A stretch of 64,000 nucleotides of DNA from Paenibacillus sp. PL91 (GTDB lineage: Bacteria > Bacillota > Bacilli > Paenibacillales > Paenibacillaceae). The position numbers and the translations under genes are program-made. The notes beneath the pieces were generated by a model. That model saw only the letters and a list, made by a program, of their open reading frames with translations, searched no databases and had not been told where the DNA came from. Shown piece by piece: positions 1-8,469 of the stretch; within the stretch, counting starts at the first letter, position 1; each line of letters starts with the position of its first letter. Location: the NCBI RefSeq assembly GCF_012935325.2, contig NZ_JABBYG020000002.1, positions 558,001-622,000 on the forward strand, read 5' to 3'.

Positions 1-623
1 ATTCGATTCTCCAAATCATTCGACAGAGAAGAAGCAAATCCTGCCGATTGCAGCATAGAAACCAACATTTTTTGCGAGATAGCGAGAGTTTCATCCCCTT
101 TACGCCCATTCCCTCCCCACTCACCCAGCCAAAGCTGCCCCTTGCCCGTATGCGCTACCGTTCGCGAATCAAGCCGTTTAGCGCCTTCCGTCGTCACAGC
201 GGCATGCAGCGGCAGATTTGGAAGAGCCTCTTGAATACGCTCCAAGTGGCCGACCCCATTTTGCAAGCACATCATTGCAGCAGCCTCATTCTCAGGGCCA
301 TTTGTTAGCAGTGCAAGTTTCTTTAACAGATGATCATTCAAATCCGTTTGTTTGACCGTTAGAAGCAGCCAATTATAGCCCGCGCTTTTACTATTTTGGT
401 CTTTATTCCATTCTCGTAAGGAGGCATGCTCCATCCACTCGCTCTTGACACGAATCACCCGCTCGCTTATTCCATCAACCTCAATTAGCCTAATTCCTTG
501 CTCCGCAAGCTGTACCGCCTGCTCCATGCTGCGCGTCCATATAGTGACATCAGCGCCCGCGTCTGCTAGCTTCGCCCCATAGAGCAGCCCAAGCGATCCT
601 CCGCCTACTACATCTATTTGCAA
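1..623 (-). CDS. Ketopantoate reductase family protein (2-dehydropantoate 2-reductase), C-terminus outside window
   Basis: The family reduces ketopantoate to pantoate with NADPH for coenzyme A synthesis. The visible N-terminal ~207 residues carry the Rossmann glycine motif (VVGGGSLGLLYGAKLADAG) directly after the start, then the family-typical LLLTVKQ and CLQNGVGH segments. I chose the TTG at 621-623 because an AAGGAGG lies 8 bases upstream and the Rossmann strand begins immediately after it; no ATG fits. The C-terminal helical domain lies beyond base 1, so the catalytic residues there cannot be checked. Bacilli often carry several paralogs of this family, so the exact substrate is inferred. 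Confidence 0.85.
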   Translation of the reverse strand, partial: MQIDVVGGGSLGLLYGAKLADAGADVTIWTRSMEQAVQLAEQGIRLIEVDGISERVIRVKSEWMEHASLREWNKDQNSKSAGYNWLLLTVKQTDLNDHLLKKLALLTNGPENEAAAMMCLQNGVGHLERIQEALPNLPLHAAVTTEGAKRLDSRTVAHTGKGQLWLGEWGGNGRKGDETLAISQKMLVSMLQSAGFASSLSNDLENR

Positions 624-742
624 TTTCCACGCCTCCTTATACGACAGCTGCTCTTCGCTATATTGCAAACATCGTATCAAATCTGCTGAAAATGATGCAA
701 CTGATATGATGCGTCTTGAAGCTTATTATTTTTGTACGACAT

Positions 743-783
743 AAAAAAGAGAGACCAGCCATTGTTAATGGCCAGCCTCTCTC
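743..783 (-). terminator. Intrinsic terminator after the RsfA-like gene
   Basis: A GC-rich hairpin (GAGAG...CTCTC with an inner GGCCATT/AATGGCC-like stem) is followed on the minus strand by a run of six T. It lies 17 bases past the stop of the RsfA-like gene. Confidence 0.75.
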
Positions 784-799
784 ATTTACGGTTTATAAC

Positions 800-1450
800 T
801 TATTCAATACGTTCCAAATTGCCGTTTGCATCCATTTTAAATCTAGGCTTCGCCTCGTCATCATTCGTTAATACAGTAAGCCTTCTTGCACGATCCATAA
901 TTTGAATGAGCGTCTTGTAATCATCGTTTACTGCGCGGTAATCGGTTTGCACATTGTTGACCTCTTTGGACAATCTCTCATTCTGATCGCGCAAACGATA
1001 TAGCTCATCCTCTTTGTCTTTCAGTTCCTTCTCAAACCATTTGATTTGACGCGTCAAATCCTGATAAGTCGTCTTCCATCCACGGAGAAAACGAATAACA
1101 GCATCAACGGACAAACCTTCCTCGATCGAGCTGCCTTCTTGCTTGAAACTGCGCTCATCCGTTTCAAAAACGGCAATCGATGAAACATGCGGCGTTTGGA
1201 CAATCGTTTGTTTTTTCAAATAATTTCGTTTCTGGCGCTGCTGCTTTGCAATTTGTATCGCATCCTCATACCTTTTGCGAACGCAGCTATTCCAACGGAA
1301 ACCGCATGCTGCGGACGTCCGTCCGATTCGTTCGCCTACTTCCTCAAAAGCTGCAAGCTGGGTACTTCCTTCTCGAATATGGCGTAGTGTAACCTCGGCG
1401 AGTATAAGATCATCGTCCGGACTCCACGCATCTTGTCTGACTGCTGTCAT
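800..1450 (-). CDS. RsfA-family prespore-specific transcription factor
   Basis: RsfA proteins modulate sigma-F-dependent genes in the forespore. The N-terminus (about residues 5-60) is a Myb/SANT-like DNA-binding domain beginning TAVRQDAWSPDDD and ending in FRWNSCVRKRYEDAI. A basic linker follows, then a long coiled coil in the C-terminal half (about 120-195), as expected for the family. The ATG at 1448-1450 is chosen because TTAGGAGG lies 8 bases upstream; longer in-frame extensions have no ribosome site. B. subtilis has several paralogs, so the name rsfA is not assigned. It marks the host as an endospore former. Confidence 0.85.
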   Translation of the reverse strand: MTAVRQDAWSPDDDLILAEVTLRHIREGSTQLAAFEEVGERIGRTSAACGFRWNSCVRKRYEDAIQIAKQQRQKRNYLKKQTIVQTPHVSSIAVFETDERSFKQEGSSIEEGLSVDAVIRFLRGWKTTYQDLTRQIKWFEKELKDKEDELYRLRDQNERLSKEVNNVQTDYRAVNDDYKTLIQIMDRARRLTVLTNDDEAKPRFKMDANGNLERIE

Positions 1451-1655
1451 GCAACAAAAACCTCCTAACGTAAAGGCGCTTACTTTATCTCTATGCCCTT
1501 GGTAGAGTTCATAGAATCTATTGGATACTAAATTGTATAACCAAATTTTCAATTGCTCATACATGTTAGCTCTTATTATTGGTCAAACTATATCTAGACT
1601 CCTCATGCAGGAATGGCTTTAAACAAAAAGTTTGCGATTTCGTCACCGTTTTTGG

Positions 1656-1684
1656 TTTACACTTATTTCGCCAAACGTTATAAT
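1656..1684 (+). promoter_or_regulatory. SigA-type promoter for the DUF2626 gene
   Basis: TTTACA and a perfect TATAAT are separated by 17 bases, 42 bases before the start codon of the downstream gene. Confidence 0.75.
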
Positions 1685-1726
1685 GATCATTAGAAAATCG
1701 GGTCGCAGCGAAAGGGGGATGTCATC

Positions 1727-1963
1727 ATGGCACGCATGTATCGGGTACTTGGATTTTGGACCCTGGTAATCGGACTAATGGCTTTTGCAGGCCATATGAC
1801 GGAATTTGCGCTTTTATTTTTTGCACAAGCCGTCGCTTTCGTATTTCTAGGCTACTTGAATTTCTCCGAGAGAACTTACATCGTAATGTTCTGGGGATAT
1901 ATGATCATTTCATTCGTGGGTTTCACGTATTGGTCGGTCTTCAAGATGGACTTGCCGTTTTAA
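1727..1963 (+). CDS. DUF2626 family small membrane protein (YqgY-like)
   Basis: A 78-residue protein with two to three hydrophobic segments (about residues 5-25, 27-45 and 52-70), matching the small, highly conserved DUF2626 family of Bacillales in size and in the opening MARMYRVLGFWTL. Its function is unknown. It has a good ribosome site (AAAGGGGG, 8 bases before ATG), its own promoter and its own terminator, so it is monocistronic. The family assignment is from memory of the sequence pattern. Confidence 0.75.
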   Translation: MARMYRVLGFWTLVIGLMAFAGHMTEFALLFFAQAVAFVFLGYLNFSERTYIVMFWGYMIISFVGFTYWSVFKMDLPF

Positions 1964-2011
1964 CAAGGGCGACACAGACTCTCGCCTAGGCAGGTCATAT
2001 ACTTAAGCTAA

Positions 2012-2055
2012 GCGAAAACGAGCATTGCTGTCCTTGACGGCAATGCTCGTTTCGC
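2012..2055 (+). terminator. Terminator after the DUF2626 gene
   Basis: A long perfect stem, GCG-AAA-(A)CGAGCATTGC pairing with GCAATGCTCGTTTCGC, has an 11-base loop. The T-run is weak. Confidence 0.6.
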
Positions 2056-2082
2056 GTAGAAATACCCCTGTTTAATGAACAA

Positions 2083-2122
2083 AAGAACGGTGTCAGCCCC
2101 ATTGAGCTGTCACCGTTCTTTT
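2083..2122 (-). terminator. Terminator of the MidA-like methyltransferase gene (possibly bidirectional)
   Basis: The AAGAACGGTG/CACCGTTCTT stem is flanked by AAAA on one side and TTTTA on the other, just past the stop of the minus-strand gene. Confidence 0.7.
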
Positions 2123-2129
2123 ATTTTCA

Positions 2130-3287
2130 TTATATTTTGTCCAGTATCATCACTTTAAACGATTCGCTCATCTGATCGCTGAGCAGGAGCTGCCTAATCG
2201 CTCTGTTCATTCGGGCCGACTCGCTGAAAGGATCTGCGCCGGTATGGTTTTGAAGCAACTCCAGAACGCCATGATCGATCAAAAATTGCTTTTGAGTCGA
2301 ATAGCTTGTAACCTGCCAGCCACTTTCCTCCGCTTCGCGTCGTATAAACGTAAATGGGACATGCGAAGTTATATCTTGCTCGCCGATTCGGATATAAGGA
2401 CTGTCGCTTGCCAGATGACGCCAATAACACATAAGCGTTCCATTCATGCGATGCTCTGCCGTATATTCAGCAGCCTCATGTCCGTAGTCAATAAGCACGA
2501 GGCGTCCGGTCGTCATAACACCTCCCAGCCTCTTTAAAAACGCCGCTGCATCCGCATGAACCTCCGTCCGCTGTCCCTCCCTAAGGTGAATGCCGTCGCG
2601 CGCAAGCCAGCCGCTTATTCGCGAATCTGTGATCGGCATATAAACCTCGTGAAAGCCATGGACCTCATCTCCTGCAACGCCAAGCTCGTACAGCTCTCCA
2701 TCAGTACGTTGAATCCTGTGAACGGGAAATGCGTCCAACAGCTCATTGGCGAGCACGAGCGCCGGTTGCTTCAGCCAGCTTGAATGCCACGCATCATCTG
2801 ACGAGGCAATCAGCGGCTCAGCAACCAATTGACCGCAGTTATCAACAAAAGCCTCTCTTGCCGCTCGGCCGTGCGCTGGATGATCTTCAATGAGTATAGA
2901 TTGGAATCGTTCCGGCCAATCGCTGCTTCGTTTGCCTCCTGCTGCCGCGATTTGAGCAGAAAGCCTGCCTGTTCCAGCTCCCCATTCGATTAGCTTAAGC
3001 GGCTCGCCAATCGCTTCGCCATAAGCTTTTGCGCAGCCAGCAAGAATCTCCGCCAGAACGCGCCCAATTCCCGAGCTTGTATAAAAGTCGCCTTCCTTAC
3101 CCACACGAACTGGCCCCGAGCGATAATAACCATACGTCCTATCATAAAGGCAAGCGTTCATATAGTCATAAAAGGAAATACATCTTGCTTCATGCCTTCT
3201 CCCCTCATTATCGATATGCCAGCCTGAGTATCGTGATTCAGCAATAGCCTCCGCAATAGAGACAGCAAGCGGGTTTTCCTTCATCAT
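2130..3287 (-). CDS. MidA/NDUFAF7-like SAM-dependent methyltransferase
   Basis: The product is a 385-residue class I methyltransferase of the DUF185/MidA family, whose mitochondrial homologue NDUFAF7 methylates an arginine of complex I. The family signature YDYMNACLYDRTYGYY is near residues 40-55, EGDFYTSS near 65-72, and the SAM-binding loop EWGAGTG at 101-107. The substrate in bacteria is not known. The start at 3287 is chosen because AAAGG sits 9 bases upstream; an ATG 9 bases earlier abuts the ribosome site. It is transcribed away from the secreted coiled-coil gene at 3361, sharing a ~73-base control region. Confidence 0.85.
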   Translation of the reverse strand: MMKENPLAVSIAEAIAESRYSGWHIDNEGRRHEARCISFYDYMNACLYDRTYGYYRSGPVRVGKEGDFYTSSGIGRVLAEILAGCAKAYGEAIGEPLKLIEWGAGTGRLSAQIAAAGGKRSSDWPERFQSILIEDHPAHGRAAREAFVDNCGQLVAEPLIASSDDAWHSSWLKQPALVLANELLDAFPVHRIQRTDGELYELGVAGDEVHGFHEVYMPITDSRISGWLARDGIHLREGQRTEVHADAAAFLKRLGGVMTTGRLVLIDYGHEAAEYTAEHRMNGTLMCYWRHLASDSPYIRIGEQDITSHVPFTFIRREAEESGWQVTSYSTQKQFLIDHGVLELLQNHTGADPFSESARMNRAIRQLLLSDQMSESFKVMILDKI

Positions 3288-3360
3288 AAGGTTCATCCTT
3301 TTCCAAATGTAAGATATAATAGAATGGATTGCCGCATAAAATGAATGCTGAGGAGGGACG

Positions 3361-4467
3361 ATGCCGTTGACATTGACAGCCAAGCGTAATCGTATTTCCA
3401 TAGCAGCCACGGCGATGCTCCTAATTGCATGGCTCTTTATTCAGCTTCCCGTCTGGGCAGAGCCGCTGCCAACAGATGAAGAGGAAATGCATTCGCTGCT
3501 TGAAAAAAGTTTATCCGTCGCAGAAATTGATAAAGAAATCATCCGTATCCAAGAGCAGAAAGAGCAGCTTACACTGACGATGACGGACACGGAGAAGCAG
3601 CTGCACGTGCAGGAGCAGCAAATATCGGACAAGCAAGACGAGGCTGGAAGCGTTTTGCGCGCTTATTATATGGGAGAACGGGATTTCTTGTTGAGCGCAC
3701 TATTATCTTTCGATTCGTTATCGGAGCTGTTTCAAATGCTGGATTACGCAGAAATCATTTTAACCCATGACAAGCATACCTTGAATACATATGTGGAGCA
3801 ATATCAGAAAGTGAAGGAAGGCTATAAGCAGCTTGAGACGAGACAAGACGAGCTGACCATCATGGAAGAACAGCTTCGAACGCAAAGAGAACGCGTATTG
3901 GCGCTAGAGAAGCAGCTTGACGAGCAGCTATCCGGCCGGTCGGATGCCGATCGCATTCGAATATTAATGAAGGAGCTTACCTCATACTGGGATACGGCGG
4001 GAATTGACGTAGTCAAGCAATATTTCCGCGCGCTTTCGAAGGCGATGAAGAAGCTTCCTAGCTGGATACAGGATAACAAACAGCTGCTTGAAATCAAAGG
4101 CTTTCAATATACGATCCGAGTGCCTGAGGATGATTTGAACCAATTTTTGCGGGAGCAAAATGACATTTTCAACAATTTCTCCTTCGAATTCGTTGACGGA
4201 AAAGTCATTGCCCAAGGCAAACAAGGCAACATGGAAATTAAAATTGCCGGCTATTACACGGTAGAAAACGATCCAAAAAACGCTATTCTGTTTCATGTAG
4301 ATGAGCTTTTGTTTAATGGCTTTGCGTTGCCCGATACAACTAGGCGAGCTTTGGAGAAGGAATTTGACCTTGGCTTTTATCCCGATCTTATCGTATCCTT
4401 CCTGAAAGCAGACTCCGTAGATATGTCAGATGGCGAGCTCACAATAAAGCTGAATCTTAAGCTTTAA
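3361..4467 (+). CDS. Secreted coiled-coil protein of unknown function (PcsB/CwlO-like N-domain)
   Basis: A 368-residue exported protein. A hydrophobic signal segment (about residues 12-33, ending VWA-EP) is followed by two long coiled coils (about 50-90 and 140-190) flanking a segment of the type YYMGERDFLLSALLSFDSLSELF. That layout resembles the N-terminal domain of PcsB/CwlO peptidoglycan hydrolases. The C-terminal ~170 residues look like a beta-rich domain, and no NlpC/P60 or CHAP catalytic motif is present. It may therefore be a wall-associated scaffold or regulator; that is inference. A GAGGAGGG ribosome site lies 3 bases before ATG. Confidence 0.65.
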   Translation: MPLTLTAKRNRISIAATAMLLIAWLFIQLPVWAEPLPTDEEEMHSLLEKSLSVAEIDKEIIRIQEQKEQLTLTMTDTEKQLHVQEQQISDKQDEAGSVLRAYYMGERDFLLSALLSFDSLSELFQMLDYAEIILTHDKHTLNTYVEQYQKVKEGYKQLETRQDELTIMEEQLRTQRERVLALEKQLDEQLSGRSDADRIRILMKELTSYWDTAGIDVVKQYFRALSKAMKKLPSWIQDNKQLLEIKGFQYTIRVPEDDLNQFLREQNDIFNNFSFEFVDGKVIAQGKQGNMEIKIAGYYTVENDPKNAILFHVDELLFNGFALPDTTRRALEKEFDLGFYPDLIVSFLKADSVDMSDGELTIKLNLKL

Positions 4468-4497
4468 GCCAAAACTTGATGAGCCCTTACAATAGCC

Positions 4498-4538
4498 AAA
4501 AAAGCCCGTCCCCACTTGCTGGGGGCTGGCTTTTTTTC
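4498..4538. terminator. Bidirectional terminator between convergent genes
   Basis: A AAAGCC...GGCTTT outer stem with a CCCC/GGGG inner stem is flanked by A- and T-runs, between the stops at 4467 (+) and 4542 (-). Confidence 0.8.
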
Positions 4539-4541
4539 GGA

Positions 4542-5834
4542 TCATTCGCTTCGTGCGGCGAGCGAATCGATGTACGGCTTGATTTGGAACGTTCCTTCGG
4601 AAAATATTTCCCACATTCGCTCCCGATACTGCCATTTCTCTGGCCACATCGGATCAGGCTGCGGCAATTCATTCTCCTCCCGCTTAACGATCAACACCTT
4701 TTTCCACCAAGCAGGCGGTATTTGGATTTGATCCTTCTGCAGTGAGCTGTTAAACGAATATAAAGAAGCTCTTGCCGGCAGCTGCCCCGACCGGTCGTAA
4801 GTCATCTGCTGGTTGTTTACATCCGTTATTTCCCTGATCCACAGCATCGCTTCCTCCTCCGCATCGCTGCTTGAGGAGATGGCATAGCTATGTCCATTTA
4901 ACCACGGAGAATAAATATGATCCCGATCGACGATCAGCTCATTTCGCAATTGTTCATTTAAGCTCTCATAGTCATTCCAAGGAATAATGGCAGCGAGCAG
5001 GTTATCGGTTTGAAATGAAGCATTCAATTGATCAATCGCATGACTGTCGATCCGGCTTATATGCTGCTCCATTTTTTGAAACCACTCAAGCTGTGCTGTT
5101 TGCTTCTCGTTTAAGGGCTGCATATTCAACAAGTTAGACTGGCCCGCGTCGAAGGCAGCCATCCAAACCAGCTGCTGCTGCAAATCGCCTGCGCTCCAAT
5201 TCACAATGCTTGCCTGTGGATGAAGCTCGATAATCTTAGCTGCGGCAGCTTGGTATGATGCCCAGTCGGTTGGCAGTCCCTTCAAGCCTGCCTCTGCAAG
5301 CAATGTGCCGCTCCATACGACAACATACGGATTGACATCACGCGGGACTCCCCATAAATAACCGTTCCATTTGAGCGGGTCTAGAAGCCCTGTCATCTGA
5401 TCTGAGAGCGTATCCCCTGTCATCACGCTGTCAGCAGGCTTCAGAAAACCGCGAACGGCGAATGGTCTGACCCACCCATTGTCGAGAAGCAAGATGTCTG
5501 CAGACTCCCCCTGTTGACTTTGAAGCACCCACAGGCCGTAAGCCTTATCTTTGGATGGTTCATTAGTTAGCTTTACTTGTATATGAGGATATTTCATCAT
5601 AAAATTCCGATTTAGGTCCTGCAGCTGAAGAAACTGCGAATTCGGCAAGGAAACGTTTACAAAGATGTCGGTAAGCTGATCGACGATAAACTCTCCCGGT
5701 GCTGGCTGTTCATTCGATTTCTTGTCCGGTTTTCCAACGCTAGCTTGATCTGTATTGCGCGAGTAAGGGATAAGCAATAGTGCTGCTAACAGTAACGTAC
5801 CGATAAGAAACGGCACATATTTTCTGGGAGTCAC
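4542..5834 (-). CDS. Membrane-anchored extracellular solute-binding protein (family 1)
   Basis: A 430-residue protein with one N-terminal membrane anchor (YVPFLIGTLLLAALLLIPYS, about residues 8-27) and no lipobox cysteine. The remainder reads as a family 1 sugar/peptide-type binding protein: DIFVNVSLPNSQF near the start, ADILLLDNGWVRPF, LKWNGYLWGVPRDVNPYVVVW and GHSYAISSSSDAEEEAMLWIRE near the end. No permease or ATPase lies next to it, so it may be an orphan receptor rather than a transport component. The GTG at 5834 is preferred because GAAAGGAAG lies 6 bases upstream. Confidence 0.75.
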   Translation of the reverse strand: MTPRKYVPFLIGTLLLAALLLIPYSRNTDQASVGKPDKKSNEQPAPGEFIVDQLTDIFVNVSLPNSQFLQLQDLNRNFMMKYPHIQVKLTNEPSKDKAYGLWVLQSQQGESADILLLDNGWVRPFAVRGFLKPADSVMTGDTLSDQMTGLLDPLKWNGYLWGVPRDVNPYVVVWSGTLLAEAGLKGLPTDWASYQAAAAKIIELHPQASIVNWSAGDLQQQLVWMAAFDAGQSNLLNMQPLNEKQTAQLEWFQKMEQHISRIDSHAIDQLNASFQTDNLLAAIIPWNDYESLNEQLRNELIVDRDHIYSPWLNGHSYAISSSSDAEEEAMLWIREITDVNNQQMTYDRSGQLPARASLYSFNSSLQKDQIQIPPAWWKKVLIVKREENELPQPDPMWPEKWQYRERMWEIFSEGTFQIKPYIDSLAARSE

Positions 5835-6011
5835 AGCGTTCTTCCTTTCATCCTTGAATCTACTAAAAATAGGATAACAATAATTCGTTAGTTTGTCCAA
5901 ATGAACCTGTAAAACTTGATGGCTATTTGCGGAAAAAGTAAATAAGCCTATAGTTTCCTTTTAAGCTTCATTTGCATATCGGGAGTCCTATGAACGGAAA
6001 TAATGCCAGAA

Positions 6012-6051
6012 AAAGAAAAACGAGCCTTAGAATTGCTTCTAAGGCTCGTTT
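6012..6051 (-). terminator. Terminator of the phoH/ylaK-type gene
   Basis: An AACGAGCCTTAG...CTAAGGCTCGTT perfect stem is followed on the minus strand by a T-rich run. A closely related hairpin occurs at 59233-59270. Confidence 0.8.
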
Positions 6052-6115
6052 GCGTATGGTTTTAATTCCTTTACGTTCTCTAATATCAGCGCCTAACCAG
6101 TTTGGGGCCATTCTT

Positions 6116-7447
6116 TTAAAGTAAATCAGCGGCAAGCTGCGCAAGCTTAGAGCGTTCGCCTTTCTCCAGCGTCATGTGTCCGCTTATTCCTTCGTTTTTG
6201 AAGCGTTCCACGATATGCGTCAATCCGTTGCTGATCGAATCAAGGTACGGATGATCAATCTGCTCCGGATCGCCCATAAGAACAATTTTGCTGCCTTCGC
6301 CGACCCGCGATACGATCGTTTTCACTTCATGCTTCGTTAAGTTTTGCGCTTCGTCGATAATAATAAATTGACCTGGGATGGACCGGCCACGAATGTAGGT
6401 TAGCGCCTCGACTTGAATGCTGCCCATACCCATCAATATTTTATCGATGTCGCCTGCCTTCTTCGTATCGAACAAATACTCCAAATTATCATAAATCGGC
6501 TGCATCCATGGACGCAGCTTCTCTTCCTTCTCTCCCGGCAAATACCCGATATCCTTCCCCATTGGAACGACAGGCCTCGCAATAAGCAGCTTCTTGTACT
6601 TATGCTCATCCTCCGTCTTCAGAAGGCCTGCTGAAAGCGCTAGAAGCGTCTTCCCCGTCCCTGCCTTGCCTGTAAGCGTTACGAGCGGGATATCGTCATT
6701 GAGGAGCAGCTCAAGCGCCATGCGCTGCTGTGCATTACGGGCCGTGATGCCCCAAATCGGATCATTGCTAAGATATAGCGGCTCAAGCCTCGCTCCATCT
6801 TGGCTAACCTTTAACAGCGCAGACTTTGAGGTTCCCATTTCATCGCGCAAAATAACAAACTCATTCGGATTTAATCGAATGTTCAAGTGCATGTTGTTCA
6901 CGGTAAGAAAGCGGTACGTGTAAAACTCGTCGATAACTGCCGGATGCACATAAAGCGTCATATAGCCTGCATAGAAGTCTGAAGATACAACGACCCGGTC
7001 CGATAAATAATCCTGTGCCTGCAAACCAAGCACATCAGCTTTAATGCGTACAAGCACATCCTTGCTTACCAATACAATGCTTTGCTTCTCAGGCTCATTC
7101 TCTTGCTCTATGTGGTAATTCAGCGCAACCGCCAAAATCCGATTATCATTTGACATTTCTCCAAACATTTCCTGCACGCGCATAAAGCTGCGGTGATTTA
7201 ATTCCACCTTGAGGACACCGCCGCTCGGAAGCTCAATCCCCTCGTGCAAATGACCCTTTTCTCGCATTTTATCAAGAAGACGTGAGATGGAACGGGCATT
7301 TCGACCTAATTCATCAGCCAACCTCTTCTTGGAATCGATTTCCTCCAACACGACCGCGGGAATTATGACTTCATTATCATCGAAAGCAAAAATCGCTTGC
7401 GGATCATGAAGCAGCACATTTGTATCGAGCACGAATATTTTTTTCAT
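6116..7447 (-). CDS. ylaK: PhoH2 protein: PIN nuclease domain fused to PhoH ATPase (YlaK)
   Basis: A 443-residue protein with an N-terminal PIN domain (residues 1-130; acidic LDTNVLLHD and VLEEIDSKK clusters) followed by a PhoH P-loop ATPase. Walker A (GKAGTGKT) is at 260-267 and the Walker B DEAQ at 365-368. PhoH2 proteins from other bacteria are reported to act as RNA-unwinding ribonucleases. The gene is divergent from the ylaJ-like lipoprotein gene and near ylaH and typA, reproducing the B. subtilis yla neighbourhood. The length is normal for the family. Confidence 0.9.
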   Translation of the reverse strand: MKKIFVLDTNVLLHDPQAIFAFDDNEVIIPAVVLEEIDSKKRLADELGRNARSISRLLDKMREKGHLHEGIELPSGGVLKVELNHRSFMRVQEMFGEMSNDNRILAVALNYHIEQENEPEKQSIVLVSKDVLVRIKADVLGLQAQDYLSDRVVVSSDFYAGYMTLYVHPAVIDEFYTYRFLTVNNMHLNIRLNPNEFVILRDEMGTSKSALLKVSQDGARLEPLYLSNDPIWGITARNAQQRMALELLLNDDIPLVTLTGKAGTGKTLLALSAGLLKTEDEHKYKKLLIARPVVPMGKDIGYLPGEKEEKLRPWMQPIYDNLEYLFDTKKAGDIDKILMGMGSIQVEALTYIRGRSIPGQFIIIDEAQNLTKHEVKTIVSRVGEGSKIVLMGDPEQIDHPYLDSISNGLTHIVERFKNEGISGHMTLEKGERSKLAQLAADLL

Positions 7448-7567
7448 GAGAACCCTCCCGGCGTTGGATATTCATTAGAGGCCATACATAGCAAGTCGCT
7501 GCTGCGGGTAAACTATGATTCACTGGTGACTTTTAGATATTTCAACGAGAAAAAAGAGGTGGCAAAC

Positions 7568-8107
7568 ATGTTCAAATGGCTAACTTCAGCGATCATTGTT
7601 GCGATTGTAGCGACAGGCTGCAGCACCGTCGCACGTAATGAGACATCACCCTCTCCACAAAATAATGGCCAAGTTAAAGCTCAGCAATCTGAACCGCGAA
7701 AAAAGGAAATTAAAGATTCAAAAAAGGTTGCGGCACATCTGGAGCAGTTGGCCAAAGGAATTGACGGCGTAACGAACGCGCACTGTGTCGTGTTCGGAAA
7801 TACAGCTATCGTTGGAATTGATGTAGATGCAAATCTCGATCGCTCAAGAGTCGGTACGATAAAATACTCCGTCGCCGAAGCGTTTCACAAGGATCCATAT
7901 GGCGTAGACGCACTCGTTACTGCGGATATGGACCTCTCCCAACGAATTAATGAAATAGGCGCTGACATCAAGCGCGGCAGACCGATCGCCGGCTTCGCAG
8001 AAGAAATGGCCGATATCATAGGAAGACTCATTCCGCAGATACCGCGTGACGTGACGTCGATTGAGCCTGAGAAATCGCAAGCTCCTAAGATGAATAAGAA
8101 ATTGTAA
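7568..8107 (+). CDS. ylaJ: YhcN/YlaJ-family sporulation lipoprotein
   Basis: A 179-residue lipoprotein. The signal peptide ends in a lipobox VATGC with lipidated Cys-18, then a charged linker, then the YhcN/YlaJ domain (GIDGVTNAHCVVFGNTAIVGIDVDA-type strand and DRSRVGTIKYSVAEA helix, about 60-130). Family members are spore-associated lipoproteins linked to germination and outgrowth. The start at 7568 is chosen because GAGGTG precedes it and the signal peptide begins there; upstream in-frame ATGs would bury the signal. It is divergent from ylaK, with ~120 bases between starts. Confidence 0.85.
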   Translation: MFKWLTSAIIVAIVATGCSTVARNETSPSPQNNGQVKAQQSEPRKKEIKDSKKVAAHLEQLAKGIDGVTNAHCVVFGNTAIVGIDVDANLDRSRVGTIKYSVAEAFHKDPYGVDALVTADMDLSQRINEIGADIKRGRPIAGFAEEMADIIGRLIPQIPRDVTSIEPEKSQAPKMNKKL

Positions 8108-8124
8108 AGGCCTCCTGAAGACAC

Positions 8125-8156
8125 AAAAAGCCTAGTGAGCTATCACTAGGCTTTCT
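8125..8156 (+). terminator. Terminator after the ylaJ-like gene
   Basis: AAAGCCTAGTGA pairs perfectly with TCACTAGGCTTT over a 4-base loop. It overlaps the 3' end of the small minus-strand gene that follows. Confidence 0.8.
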
Positions 8157-8388
8157 TCATGGCCACGGAAACTTGTACAGCTAAAGTATCCGCAACAAAG
8201 TTCTTATTCGATTTGTCGCACGCAATGGTAGTGGACAAGCACGCGGCATTATTCATCGCGTCCCTGTATTCCATAATGCTCGAGGTCAAACTGTCAGATA
8301 CCGCATGTAGCTCGTGCAGTAGAACGATAGGCTGCTTTTGCAATTTTTCGATCGGTTGCTCGGATCTTGCGGATTCGGCGTTGGTCAT
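8146..8388 (-). CDS. Small hypothetical protein (80 aa)
   Basis: This product is not recognised. It is an 80-residue, soluble, mostly helical-looking protein with three cysteines and no signal peptide or membrane segment. The case for a real gene is a strong AAGGAGG exactly 8 bases before the ATG at 8386-8388, inside a gap between two well-supported genes. Its last codons overlap the hairpin that terminates the opposite-strand ylaJ-like gene, so the two transcripts are convergent. Confidence 0.5.
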   Translation of the reverse strand: MTNAESARSEQPIEKLQKQPIVLLHELHAVSDSLTSSIMEYRDAMNNAACLSTTIACDKSNKNFVADTLAVQVSVAMKKA

Positions 8389-8469
8389 TCGCATGACCTC
8401 CTTCTGAACAGATTTCAATAATGGCCTCTGTAGCATTATTATATCCATAATATTAGTTGCAGTCTACGG

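Noticed and set aside
48..308. Plus-strand frame near the window start
   Set aside because: It is opposite the ketopantoate reductase reading frame, which has a coherent Rossmann protein and ribosome site.
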